Assembly: GCA_023435305.1 (NCBI GenBank)
Contig: JAEYRV010000009.1
Span: 1 to 35,368 of the forward strand
Source: Bacillota bacterium
GTDB lineage: Bacteria; Bacillota; Clostridia; Acetivibrionales; DTU013
Direction of reading: 5' to 3'
Length of the DNA stretch: 35,368 bases
This document shows positions 15,510 to 22,935 of this stretch, one piece after another. The position numbers were made by a program, and so were the translations under genes. Positions within the stretch are counted from its first letter, which is position 1. Every line of letters starts with the position of its first letter. Below the pieces are notes generated by a model. That model had not been told where the DNA came from and did no database searches. It saw nothing but the letters and a program-made list of their open reading frames with translations.

Positions 15510-16469
15510 TCACCCCCTAAGAGACGGATTAGTAATCAGCACCAGCGCCAAAGCCAGCAAAAATGCAGCCGAGGCAACAGCGCCAATCACCGTCATCCTT
15601 CTATAATTCAGCACATTCAGGATTCGGACCTTTACACCGGAGCGCCCGAAAGCAGAGGAGATCAAAAATTTCTTATCCTGCGCAAAACGCAATAACGTTG
15701 CAGCGTAATCCCTGCATTCATCGCTGTTGAACCTGCCGCTGAGCAAGACAGCTTCATCACAGGACAACTCCATATCCTTGAAAAACAGTTTGAGCATTAT
15801 CCATACAAGCGGATTGAACCAATGCACACAGGCAATTCCAATAGCCAAAGCCCTCCACAGATTGTCGAGCCGCCTTCGGTGGACATTCTCATGAGCCAGG
15901 ATCATCGCGCCCTCTGTGCTGTCAGGGTCAAGCCCTTCAGGGAGTATAATCCTGGAACGGAACACGCCTGTCAATACAGGTGACAGTACCATGTCCGAGC
16001 GATATAAGTTATCTCTTATGATGACTGCTCTTCTGAGTTCCTTTTGGGTCAATGCATATAGAATGCATACAGCCAGTAATAATGCAGCTGCAACGATTGC
16101 CCAAACTGTGGAGCTGATTATAAAGACTTGTCTCCAAGCCTCTGTTTTGTATTCAATGGGAGTATAGCTGTCAGCCGCGCCAATCATGTTCATGATCGAT
16201 AAATTAGCCTCATCGGGTATAGGTGCTGTACCGTATATAATAGTTTCAATGGTGACCAGTCGCTTTACAAGACCTCCTGTAAAGTTAAACAGACTCAAGC
16301 GGGATGGCAATGCAAAAGGCATGGCCAGCCGAAAAAAAGCCAGGACCCAAGCGGGATAAATAAAACGTCTTGGCAGCGGTTTGAAAAGCCGCAGCAGTAG
16401 TAGCGCAGCAATTGTGAAGCAGGATGCAATGCTCATGTTTATAATAAGGTAGAAAATATTGCTTGGCAT
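15510..16469 (-). CDS. BlaR1/MecR1-like M56 membrane metallopeptidase
   Basis: 319 residues. Transmembrane segments near the N-terminus (FYLIINMSIASCFTIAALLLL, about 6-26) and around 120-140 are followed by the zinc protease motif HENVH, then FNPLVWI and the downstream CDEAVL typical of M56 peptidases. Unlike BlaR1 it has no extracellular penicillin-binding sensor domain; only a short C-terminal membrane segment follows. It probably cleaves or derepresses the BlaI-type repressor encoded upstream, in response to an unknown signal. The ATG at 16469 follows AAGGAGTGATGCAG. Two tandem copies of this start region precede it. Confidence 0.85.
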   Translation of the reverse strand: MPSNIFYLIINMSIASCFTIAALLLLRLFKPLPRRFIYPAWVLAFFRLAMPFALPSRLSLFNFTGGLVKRLVTIETIIYGTAPIPDEANLSIMNMIGAADSYTPIEYKTEAWRQVFIISSTVWAIVAAALLLAVCILYALTQKELRRAVIIRDNLYRSDMVLSPVLTGVFRSRIILPEGLDPDSTEGAMILAHENVHRRRLDNLWRALAIGIACVHWFNPLVWIMLKLFFKDMELSCDEAVLLSGRFNSDECRDYAATLLRFAQDKKFLISSAFGRSGVKVRILNVLNYRRMTVIGAVASAAFLLALALVLITNPSLRG

Positions 16470-16474
16470 CTGCA

Positions 16475-16522
16475 TCACTCCTTCCGTGTGTGCTCGTCGG
16501 GATAGAAAACACTGCTTGGCAT
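16475..16522 (-). CDS. 15-codon chimeric mini-ORF, copy 2
   Basis: MPSSVFYP followed by DEHTRKE and a stop. The first half copies the M56 N-terminus (MPSNIFYL), the second half the BlaI C-terminus (DEHTQKE). It has its own AAGGAGTGAT ribosome binding site, and its stop lies 5 bases before the M56 ATG. It is a product of the junction duplication. A role in translational coupling is possible; a peptide function is unlikely. Confidence 0.5.
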   Translation of the reverse strand: MPSSVFYPDEHTRKE

Positions 16523-16527
16523 CAGTA

Positions 16528-16575
16528 TCACTCCTTCTGTGTGTGCTCGTCAGGATAGAAAACACTGCTTGGCAT
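16528..16575 (-). CDS. 15-codon chimeric mini-ORF, copy 1
   Basis: MPSSVFYP followed by DEHTQKE and a stop, with AAGGAGTGAT before its ATG. It starts 5 bases after the blaI stop codon, the same spacing the original gene pair would have had. Ribosomes finishing blaI would restart here, then at copy 2, then at the M56 gene. Confidence 0.5.
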   Translation of the reverse strand: MPSSVFYPDEHTQKE

Positions 16576-16580
16576 CAGTA

Positions 16581-17096
16581 TCACTCCTTCTGTGTGTGCT
16601 CGTCGATGAGCTTCTTGAGTTCATCGGCTTCTTCAGCGGAAAGCGTACCATCTGCCATAAAGGATGAGAACAAGGCTTTGGCTGATCCTCCAAAAAATGA
16701 TTTGAGTACTTTTTTAGCTTCATACCGCCCCACATCCTCCTGCGTCACCAGACTGCGGCAGATGAAATCAGGCTCTGTGCGCTCTATAGCTCCCTTTGCG
16801 ATCAGCTTCTTTATTACAGTGTAGGTCGTATTCTTGTTCCATCCGATTTTATCCGAAGCAAGCCTGGCCAGCTCCTTAGCGGTTGTGCAATTTGCTACAC
16901 TTTCCGTCATGCCGTCCGTTATGCCTTTCGTTATGCCTTTCGCTGCGCCTTTCGCTGCGCCTTCCGTTACGCCTTCCGCTGCGTCTTCCGCTGCGTCTTC
17001 CGCTGCGCCTTCCGCTGCGTCTTCCGCTGCGCCTTCGCATGCCCACAACAGTTCCATAAGCTTCAGTTCACCATCAAACAGTTTGATTTTCTCCAT
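16581..17096 (-). CDS. BlaI/MecI-type repressor with repeat-expanded loop
   Basis: 171 residues. LFDGELKLMELLWACEG (6-22) is helix 1 of the BlaI winged-helix domain. TAKELARLASDKIGWNKNTTY (72-92) and TVIKKLIAKGAI (93-104) continue it, and the C-terminal half (DVGRYEAKKVLKSFFGGSAK) is the dimerisation part. Between helices 1 and 2, where family members have a turn of a few residues, lies a stretch of about 45 residues made of AEDA/AEGA and KGIT/KGAA-type repeats (21-65). The DNA-binding surface may tolerate this as a surface loop. A GAGGTGA ribosome binding site precedes the ATG. It is first in the operon and probably autoregulated through the palindromes upstream. Confidence 0.85.
   Translation of the reverse strand: MEKIKLFDGELKLMELLWACEGAAEDAAEGAAEDAAEDAAEGVTEGAAKGAAKGITKGITDGMTESVANCTTAKELARLASDKIGWNKNTTYTVIKKLIAKGAIERTEPDFICRSLVTQEDVGRYEAKKVLKSFFGGSAKALFSSFMADGTLSAEEADELKKLIDEHTQKE
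16902..17036 (-). repeat. In-frame 12-bp repeat array in the repressor gene
   Basis: On the plus strand the unit is GCGCCTTCCGCT or GCGTCTTCCGCT, with variants CCTTTCGTTATG and CCTTTCGCTGCG farther in. About 11 units give a 4-residue protein period. All length changes stay in frame. Confidence 0.85.
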
Positions 17097-17109
17097 GTTT
17101 TCACCTCAG

Positions 17110-17150
17110 ACTATCGCAATAGTATAAATACAGACTATCACGATAGTCTG
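17110..17150 (-). promoter_or_regulatory. Paired BlaI-type operators upstream of the repressor gene
   Basis: ACTATCGCAATAGT (17110-17123) and the perfect 9-base-arm palindrome CAGACTATCACGATAGTCTG (17131-17150) lie 14-55 bases upstream of the repressor ATG. A third half site, ATAGTC, sits at 17153-17158, next to a TTGACT. Two dyads sharing the ACTATC/GATAGT half site suggest cooperative autorepression. Confidence 0.7.
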
Positions 17151-17160
17151 TCATAGTCAA

Positions 17161-17452
17161 TAGGAAGTTAGCCACTAACACAGTCACCCAAAGGAAACCT
17201 TGTATGAAAATTAATACCAATCCAACTAATCGATAGGTGAGTGTACATTTTTTTGAGTTACGGGTATGATTTCATTAAATTTATTGAAAGCATTCTATGA
17301 TTAGGACACATAATATGGCTATAGTAACATTATGGAAACCCCTAAAATGTCCATTCCCCCATTATTTCCCCACAACTCAATTTTTCGCTCATGCTGCTCC
17401 AGTATTTCCTATTTTCTCATCCGCTTTATAGTTTTAGGCTCTACCGTATAAC
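17161..17452. other. Intergenic stretch, no gene seen
   Basis: AT-rich stretch of about 290 bases between the repressor operon and a small zinc-ribbon gene. I see no convincing open reading frame, structured RNA or repeat in it. Confidence 0.5.
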
Positions 17453-17716
17453 CTAAGGATCAGTGGATTTAAAATCAAGCCCTTCCTTCACCTGCGAATA
17501 ATAGCATGGGAATGTTGCTCCACACAAACTGCATTGTATGTACTGGCTGGCCTCAGTCTGTTCACGTTTGTCATACAGAAACGGCAAAAATTCAGTATCA
17601 TTTTTCAAGCCGGGTGCGTCATTGTCGATCACATAGGTATAAACATACTTAGCTTCATATTTCATCGATAGTTTTCTGCTTTTGCAAACAGGACATTCCA
17701 AATGGTTATCTTGCAT
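17453..17716 (-). CDS. Small two-CxxC zinc-binding protein
   Basis: 87 residues. It begins MQDNHLECPVC, and a second knuckle, CSLC, lies near residue 63, giving a CxxC-x51-CxxC pattern for a single zinc. Between them is a hydrophilic stretch (YEAKYVYTYVIDND). A GAGAGGG ribosome binding site precedes the ATG. I do not recognise the family. It stands alone, between the repressor operon and a decayed region. Confidence 0.6.
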   Translation of the reverse strand: MQDNHLECPVCKSRKLSMKYEAKYVYTYVIDNDAPGLKNDTEFLPFLYDKREQTEASQYIQCSLCGATFPCYYSQVKEGLDFKSTDP

Positions 17717-17784
17717 ATTGCCCTCTCAGTTAATCAATTTTATTATTGGTCCATAATATTGTCTGCAACGAGACCCTTTCTATG

Positions 17785-17817
17785 CAAAAAGCCCCGGAGC
17801 ATATGCGTCCGGAGCTT
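17785..17817 (-). terminator. Intrinsic terminator, minus strand
   Basis: AAGCTCCGGA, the loop CGCATATGC, then TCCGGGGCTTTTT on the minus strand. It lies below the pseudogene scar and the 52-bp repeats, and probably once ended the lost aminomutase operon. Confidence 0.7.
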
Positions 17818-17825
17818 ACAGTACT

Positions 17826-17949
17826 CGCCATCCCCGCCTTTCAGGGGTTCAGTTGTGCATCCGATACCTACCACGATCGCCATCCCGGCCTTTCAGGGGT
17901 TCAGTTGTGCATCCGATACCTACCACGATCGCCATCCCCGCCTTTCAAG
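17826..17949. repeat. 52-bp tandem repeat, about 2.4 copies
   Basis: Units start CGCCATCCC at 17826, 17878 and 17930; each contains CGCCTTTCAGGGGTTCAG, then a TGCATCCGATACC block. The third copy runs into the 3' end of the aminomutase fragment, where CCTTTCAAGG contains its stop codon. The array therefore arose by repeated copying of sequence around that gene end. Confidence 0.85.
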
Positions 17950-18187
17950 GATTCGGGTATGTATAAATATCCCCCTTGTAATTTCTGAGCACATCCTGCT
18001 TCTCATCCGCACTGACCAGATACCCGGGATTTATCGGGATCTTACCGCCGCCTCCGGGTGCGTCTATGAAAAATGTCGGCACTGCATAACCGGAAATATA
18101 ACCCCTGATTTTATTCATTTTTTCGATGCCCTGAGCGACCGGAGTCCTGAAATGGCCGATTCCCTCTGAAATATCGCACTGGTACAG
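17945..18187 (-). pseudogene. 3' fragment of a lysine 2,3-aminomutase gene
   Basis: Translating the minus strand from 18187 gives LYQCDISEGIGHFRTPVAQG, then IRGYISGYAVPTFFIDAPGGGGKIP and VLRNYKGDIYTYPNP followed by a stop. This is the C-terminal end of the KamA family (radical SAM, PLP-dependent aminomutases that convert L-lysine to L-beta-lysine), whose hallmark here is FRTPV...DAPGGGGKIP. Only about 80 of the usual 400 or more residues remain, and the radical SAM and PLP domains are missing. It is joined at its upstream side to the start of an unrelated gene. Confidence 0.75.
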
Positions 18188-18392
18188 ATAATAGTTTGTC
18201 GAAATAACTCGAGTCCACTTCCAATAGCACTGTTCTTATTCCTGCTGATTCAAAGACCTCTTTTATTGCTTCAATGGTGTCAGGCGTATCATACTCAGCT
18301 TCGATATCTTCTGCCTCGGATCGAATACCCTTTTACAGACTGTACGCTATTCCTGCGACAAGAGGAGGAGGGACAATTTCACTGTCTGTCAT
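18188..18392 (-). pseudogene. 5' fragment of an ATP-grasp (D-Ala-D-Ala ligase-like) gene
   Basis: From an ATG at 18392 the frame reads MTDSEIVPPPLVAGIAYSL, a TAA stop, then KGIRSEAEDIEAEYDTPDTI and EAIKEVFESAGIRTVLLEVD. The pattern resembles the N-terminus of D-alanine-D-alanine ligase-like ATP-grasp proteins, which in other bacteria can neighbour kamA. The stop falls where a lysine codon (AAA to TAA) would be expected. The frame then meets the aminomutase fragment, so an internal deletion fused the two. The family call is tentative; the decay is clear. Confidence 0.55.
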
Positions 18393-18598
18393 TTAAAGTC
18401 ACACTTGGTTCATGATCATATTTGTATTACAGTTTTTGTTAACTGTAATATATGCGTTCATTTATAGCAGAACCTCCATAGAAATAAATCGCTGAAAAAA
18501 CCAGTGTAGAGTGGATTTGACATAAGTCGAACTATCTGCAAAAATTGTAAACTGCTTTCGTTTCTAGCAGTTCAGGCAAAACGCCTTTCCCGGAGCGC
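18393..18598. other. Intergenic stretch, no gene seen
   Basis: About 200 AT-rich bases between the pseudogene scar and the truA 3' end. The only structure noted is a short dyad, TTACAGT/ACTGTAA, near 18433-18454. No open reading frame looks real. Confidence 0.5.
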
Positions 18599-19339
18599 TC
18601 ACTGGAAGTCGATCCTTTCAAGATACAGGCCGCATGCCTCGGCTATGTACCCTGCTGCTTTCCGTTCCTTTGATTCAAGTATGGCAGGTATGCTGCCGGC
18701 ATCGAGCTTTCCAAGCCCCACCTCGATCATGGTACCGACTATTCTTCTGACCATATTGTGCAAGAAGCCGTCGCCGCTGATGCGTATATCAATGAAACCT
18801 TCATTTTCGGTAATTTCTATGGAATAAACCGTGCGGACCATGGATTTGCTTTTAGATTTTGCATTTGTGAACGCAGTAAAATCATGCTCACCGATGAAAT
18901 ACCCGACAGCCGCTTCCATCTTAACGATGTCCAGCATTTGTTCAACATGCATGCTGTACTTCCTCATAAAAGGATTGGGATAATCACGATTCCATATCTT
19001 ATACAGATAGGTCTTCTCAAGAGCATTGTACCTGGCATGAAAATTGCCGGGCACTAATGATACCTCCGTCACACTGATATCCTGTGGAAGATATCTATTC
19101 AAATATTCTTTTACCTCCGCCGGCGTAAAGTCTCTGTCTGTCTTAAAGTTAGCAACCTGTGCCAGCGCATGTACACCGGCGTCGGTTCGGCTGCTGCCAA
19201 TTATCTCAATTGCTTCCCCGACCATTTCCGACATTACGCTCTCTATCTTTCCCTGAATCGTGTTCTCAGCGCCGCCAAGCCGCTGCCAGCCCTTGTACCG
19301 GCCGCCGTCATACTGTATCACAATTTTGTAATTATTCAT
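18599..19339 (-). CDS. truA: tRNA pseudouridine(38-40) synthase TruA
   Basis: 246 residues, the normal TruA length. It isomerises uridines 38-40 in the anticodon stem-loop of many tRNAs. The N-terminus YKIVIQYDGGRYKGWQ (4-19) is typical, the catalytic aspartate is D53 in GSSRTDAGVHA, and FLHNMVRRIVGTMIEVG is the conserved C-terminal helix. I chose the ATG at 19339 because GGAG lies 7 bases upstream; an in-frame ATG at 19363 has no ribosome binding site. It is divergent from queG, another tRNA modification gene. Confidence 0.93.
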   Translation of the reverse strand: MNNYKIVIQYDGGRYKGWQRLGGAENTIQGKIESVMSEMVGEAIEIIGSSRTDAGVHALAQVANFKTDRDFTPAEVKEYLNRYLPQDISVTEVSLVPGNFHARYNALEKTYLYKIWNRDYPNPFMRKYSMHVEQMLDIVKMEAAVGYFIGEHDFTAFTNAKSKSKSMVRTVYSIEITENEGFIDIRISGDGFLHNMVRRIVGTMIEVGLGKLDAGSIPAILESKERKAAGYIAEACGLYLERIDFQ

Positions 19340-19559
19340 GAGCATTCTCCATTTCTCTATCATTGTAACATGAAGCCAGCTGTTTTATAACGCATCGCTC
19401 AGAGAAATTTTCGTTTACATGATTTTTCATGTGTGTTTCAATGCGGCGGGCTGCCTTGTGATAATAATATTTCATAGACATAAATCAAATGATATAATGG
19501 TGTTGTTCCAGAATTACCATAGAAAGTTGCGCTTGTAGTGCAATGGGCGGCGAAACAGA

Positions 19560-20471
19560 ATGAAGAATCAGCTTATTGAGTTTTGCAGATCAATCAATAT
19601 TGAACACGTAGGAATCGCTCCTGCCGAACCCTATCTGGATTTTGAGCAAGTCTGGCTCAAACAGATCGACAAAGGCCATATCAGCGGCTTTGAGGAGAGG
19701 GATATAGACCGGCGTGTTTATCCGGAGCTTACATTACCCGGTTCAAAATCAGTGATCGTATGCCTTTTCCCATATTTCTCCGAGGCCGATCATAGTGCAA
19801 ACCTGACAAAATCCGCCTACAGTGTAGATTATCACCTGATTGTCAGGGAAAAGCTCGCAAGCATCGGAGAATTTCTTGAAAACCATATTGAAGGGTTCAA
19901 GTATAAGGCCTTCGTCGACAACGGCCCATTCAGCGACAGGTACCTGGCGCTCAAGGCCGGTCTTGGCTTCCGCGGGATCAACTGCCACCTGATCACAGAT
20001 CAATATGGTTCATACGTTTTTATAGGATACATCCTGAACAATCACCCCTTCGAGCCGGACGTCCCTCAGGACAGGACCTGCCTCCAATGCATGGAGTGCG
20101 TCAGAAAATGTCCCGGCCAGTGCATCATGGGCGACTTCACCATAGATCCTCAGCGCTGCAAATCCTACATAACACAGAAAAAGGGTGACCTTTCAGCAGA
20201 AGATATTGAAATTATGAAAAAGCATCAGTTGATCTGGGGCTGCGATGTGTGCCAGGATGTCTGCCCTCACAATAAAAATCCCCGTATTACGATGATGGAG
20301 GAGTTTAAATCGGAGCTGATCCATAATATCGATATAGAGATGCTTGAGAAGCTTTCCAATAAGGAGTTCCAAAAGCGATACGGCAACAGATCCTTCAGTT
20401 GGCGTGGCAAGGGTGTCCTGATAAGAAACCATGAGATCATCAATGAGAATAAAGAACAGAATGGCATGTGA
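19560..20471 (+). CDS. queG: Epoxyqueuosine reductase QueG
   Basis: 303 residues. It reduces epoxyqueuosine to queuosine in tRNA using cobalamin and two [4Fe-4S] clusters. The cobalamin-binding half includes VDNGPFSDRYLALKAGLGF, with D120 as the likely proton donor. The ferredoxin part has C174, C177, C180 and C184 (CLQCMECVRKCP) and, for the second cluster, C200, C228, C231 and C235 (CDVCQDVCPHNK). The protein lacks the C-terminal HEAT-repeat tRNA-binding domain of longer homologues such as B. subtilis QueG; short forms are common in Clostridia. A TATAAT lies at 19493-19498 with a weak -35. The ribosome binding site is poor. Confidence 0.92.
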   Translation: MKNQLIEFCRSINIEHVGIAPAEPYLDFEQVWLKQIDKGHISGFEERDIDRRVYPELTLPGSKSVIVCLFPYFSEADHSANLTKSAYSVDYHLIVREKLASIGEFLENHIEGFKYKAFVDNGPFSDRYLALKAGLGFRGINCHLITDQYGSYVFIGYILNNHPFEPDVPQDRTCLQCMECVRKCPGQCIMGDFTIDPQRCKSYITQKKGDLSAEDIEIMKKHQLIWGCDVCQDVCPHNKNPRITMMEEFKSELIHNIDIEMLEKLSNKEFQKRYGNRSFSWRGKGVLIRNHEIINENKEQNGM

Positions 20472-20492
20472 GGTGATCTCATGTTGGACCGC

Positions 20493-20648
20493 GGTGTGCA
20501 AAAAACGCCTCTTCTGGGCGCAAAATACTGTTCCGGAGTCTCCACCGCCTCGATAATAGAACAAATAAGCTAGAAAATTGCCCCTGTCATTGAACTATTT
20601 CAACAAAATCAATAAAATCTTGCCCAGAAGACGCCAAAATTGCACACC
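20493..20648. mobile_element. MITE-like element with terminal inverted repeats
   Basis: The 156-base segment begins GGTGTGCA, followed within 10 bases by CTCTTCTGGGC. It ends with TGCCCAGAAGACGCC, followed within 7 bases by TGCACACC. The ends form imperfect inverted repeats of about 30 bases with an identical 8-base terminus. CCGC flanks both sides (20489-20492 and 20649-20652), a possible target duplication. It has no coding capacity. It sits just after queG, in a stretch (20472-20783) without a convincing gene. Confidence 0.55.
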
Positions 20649-20783
20649 CCGCTCCATATTTCCTAATCGTATTTCCCAAGCTGACCTGCCAACTGCTGCA
20701 AATCCATCTGTTTAGGTTTTCGATGCTGCACAACACTACCTGGTTGTTGTTCGGGTGTCTCAGTATGGTTTAGCCTGCTATAT

Positions 20784-20811
20784 TTGCTGCAATATTGTTT
20801 TTTGCTATAAT
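20784..20811 (+). promoter_or_regulatory. Promoter of the DUF6485 gene
   Basis: TTGCTG (20784-20789), a 16-base spacer, TATAAT (20806-20811), 32 bases upstream of the ATG. Confidence 0.65.
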
Positions 20812-20843
20812 GAATTACATGATTACTTTTATGGAGGTCAGAA

Positions 20844-21032
20844 ATGGCTTGTGATTCAAAAACAAAATGTACATGTTCATATCCATGTTCAAGACATGGC
20901 AAATGCTGCGAATGCGTAGCATATCACCGCAGGAACGGAGAGGTTCCAGGCTGCTTTTTCTCTGCCTCCGGCGAAAAAACATATGACAGGTCCATCGAAA
21001 ACCTTTACAGGGATCAATGTAAGAACTCCTGA
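20844..21032 (+). CDS. DUF6485 small cysteine-rich protein
   Basis: 62 residues. CTCSYPCSRHGKCCECVAYH packs six cysteines and two histidines into 20 residues, followed by a conserved-looking PGCFFSASGEKTYDRS. I recognise this as DUF6485, small proteins of unknown function in anaerobic Firmicutes. It may bind zinc or an iron-sulfur cluster. A GGAGGTC ribosome binding site precedes the ATG, and it has its own promoter. No coherent operon surrounds it. Confidence 0.75.
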   Translation: MACDSKTKCTCSYPCSRHGKCCECVAYHRRNGEVPGCFFSASGEKTYDRSIENLYRDQCKNS

Positions 21033-21135
21033 GCAGATAGTTTACTATAGGAAACTGACTGAACGAACCAGTAAAAATGAGCATTAGGCCGTCATTCTAG
21101 TAACGACTCAATGCTCATTCTCCCTGTTGTATAAT

Positions 21136-22005
21136 TCAAAACATGCTTATCTGCTCCACATGATGTTTGTCTTCATATGTATGCATATATTTGAACAACT
21201 CATCATTATCACAGACGATGCCGTTGTCCGCACACTCTTTATAAAATATCTTCATCAGTCTTTTATCATTATCGCTTTCAATCTCATATCTGTATCCATA
21301 CTTGCTGTGATATCTCTGCCTGAGTCCGGGAAAGTGCTCATCGAGCTTATCATAGAAATACTCCCTGTTGCCGTCACGGAGAGTAAGACCAATGCCAAAG
21401 CAAATGATCCCATAGACCTTCGCTTCCCTGCAATAATTCAGGATCCCCCTCAGGTTTTCCTCTGTATCATTAATAAACGGCAGAATAGGATCCAGCCATA
21501 CAATTGTCGGTATGCCGCAGTCCCTCATCGCTTTCAGCACCTCAAACCTGCGCCTTGTCGTGCACACTTTGGGTTCAATAATACTGCACAGGTTTTCGTC
21601 ATAGGTGGTCAGCGTTATTTGTACAACGCATTTGGCCTTGCGGTTAATACCTTTCAACAGTTCCAGATCCCTGAGAATAAGGTCGGATTTTGTCTGGATA
21701 GCCAGCCCGAAGCCATAGCTGTCTATAAGCTCCAGGCATCTTTGTGTCAGCTTGAGCTCTTTCTCTATGTGCATATATGGATCACACATGGCGCCGGTGC
21801 CGATCATACACTTTTTGCGTTTTCTACGCAACGCGTCCTCCAGCAGTTCAAGCGCATTGGTCTTGACTTCGATATCCTCGAAATCATGCTGCATATTATA
21901 GCACTTGCTCCTGCTGTCACAGTAAATGCACCCATGTGTGCACCCACGATATAGATTCATTCCATTGCTTGGAGACAGGATCCCCTTGACTTCCTTATAA
22001 TGCAT
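21136..22005 (-). CDS. SPL-family radical SAM protein
   Basis: 289 residues. C22, C26 and C29 (GCTHGCIYCDSRS) form the CxxxCxxC cluster that binds [4Fe-4S] and SAM; NLYRGCTHGCIYCDSR and IGTGAMCDPYMHIEKEL are typical of the spore photoproduct lyase-like (SPL) radical SAM group. True spore photoproduct lyase is longer and has an extra conserved cysteine, so repair of spore DNA lesions cannot be assumed. I chose the ATG at 22005, with GGAG 5 bases upstream; a GTG at 22011 overlaps that ribosome binding site. It is monocistronic by appearance. Confidence 0.85.
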   Translation of the reverse strand: MHYKEVKGILSPSNGMNLYRGCTHGCIYCDSRSKCYNMQHDFEDIEVKTNALELLEDALRRKRKKCMIGTGAMCDPYMHIEKELKLTQRCLELIDSYGFGLAIQTKSDLILRDLELLKGINRKAKCVVQITLTTYDENLCSIIEPKVCTTRRRFEVLKAMRDCGIPTIVWLDPILPFINDTEENLRGILNYCREAKVYGIICFGIGLTLRDGNREYFYDKLDEHFPGLRQRYHSKYGYRYEIESDNDKRLMKIFYKECADNGIVCDNDELFKYMHTYEDKHHVEQISMF

Positions 22006-22209
22006 AAACACTCCATCTTCATTGACAAATGTTATTCATACTGTTAACGAACTATAACTATTATATAATAGCTAATGTGACAGCACCATGTCATATTCAT
22101 CAGTTTACGTCCGGATTTCTACTGTTAATAGTCCAAATATACAATCAAAGCACAACCAATAAGCAGAAAACATAATATGCAATAAAAGTATATGAAAGGA
22201 TAGACCCAT

Positions 22210-22854
22210 ATGTATAACATGTGTAATATGAATCAATGTCCCTTACATAATAGTTCCACGGGGTATGGCCCGCAGAATATGTACCTGACCTGCGACAACT
22301 ATCCCTGTTATTACAATACGCCAGTGTACAACACGCTATTTAATCCTTACTACAGCCAAATGATGCCTCAAGCAATGTCTCAGCAGCTCCCTTATCAATA
22401 TCAATATGAGCCGGATACCGGTAAATCAAAGGTCGGCGAATACACAGAATTGAAGGATTATGGTCCTGCCCCCTTTGTAATAAATATTGAAAGCGCAGCG
22501 AATCAAAATGAGTATTTTCGTACAGTTTTATGGACAGGTAAGCATTTGCAGCTTACATTGATGAGCATCGGAGTCGGAGAGGACATTGGTTTGGAAATCC
22601 ACCCGGAACTTGATCAGTTTATTCGGATCGAGGAAGGTCAGGGAATTGTGAAAATGGGCGTCAGCAAGGACAGACTTGATTTTCAGCAGATTGTAAATGA
22701 CAATTATGCATTCATCATACCCGCAGGCACATGGCATAATCTGATAAACACCGGAAATACGCCAATAAAGCTATATTCAATATATGCTCCGCCTCAGCAT
22801 CCCCATGGTACGGTACATAAAACAAAAGCTGAAGCGATGGCCGCAGAGGAGTAA
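22210..22854 (+). CDS. Cupin-domain protein with coat-like N-terminus
   Basis: 214 residues. The C-terminal half is a single cupin barrel: GLEIHPELDQFIRIEEGQG is motif 1 (H and E metal ligands) and IPAGTWHNLINTG is motif 2. The first about 75 residues are rich in Y, N, Q, P and C (NMNQCPLHNSSTGYGP and similar), like spore coat or exosporium proteins. Cupins of this kind can be isomerases, oxygenases or simple binding proteins; the substrate is unknown. An AAGGATAG ribosome binding site precedes the ATG. I infer a possible spore-surface location. Confidence 0.75.
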   Translation: MYNMCNMNQCPLHNSSTGYGPQNMYLTCDNYPCYYNTPVYNTLFNPYYSQMMPQAMSQQLPYQYQYEPDTGKSKVGEYTELKDYGPAPFVINIESAANQNEYFRTVLWTGKHLQLTLMSIGVGEDIGLEIHPELDQFIRIEEGQGIVKMGVSKDRLDFQQIVNDNYAFIIPAGTWHNLINTGNTPIKLYSIYAPPQHPHGTVHKTKAEAMAAEE

Positions 22855-22862
22855 ATACAGCA

Positions 22863-22889
22863 GAGCGGGATCATTTGCTAATCCCGCTC
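22863..22889. terminator. Shared stem-loop between cupin gene and hydF
   Basis: GAGCGGGAT (22863-22871) and ATCCCGCTC (22881-22889), perfect 9-base arms. It lies 9 bases after the cupin stop and 47 bases beyond the hydF stop, between convergent genes. The U-run is weak on both strands. Confidence 0.6.
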
Positions 22890-22935
22890 TTAACACACTA
22901 ACTAATACTGATTGAACTGAGTCTCAACATTGTTG

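Larger units (their letters stand above)
16470..16610 (-). repeat. 53-bp tandem duplication of the blaI/M56 junction
   Basis: The unit runs from ATGCCAAGC to just before the next ATG and is 53 bases long. It contains the first about 8 codons of the M56 gene fused to the last 7 codons of the repressor gene, with the stop codon and ribosome binding site. Two full extra units lie between the true blaI end (16581) and the true M56 start (16469). They differ by only a few bases. Confidence 0.9.

Noticed and set aside
17702..18169. Open frame of 155 codons on the plus strand
   Set aside because: It is a shadow of the 52-bp repeats and of the aminomutase fragment, which is on the other strand.
20480..20572. 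Short ORF after queG with a GAGGTGA ribosome binding site
   Set aside because: About 30 codons, most of them inside the MITE-like element; no sign of conservation.
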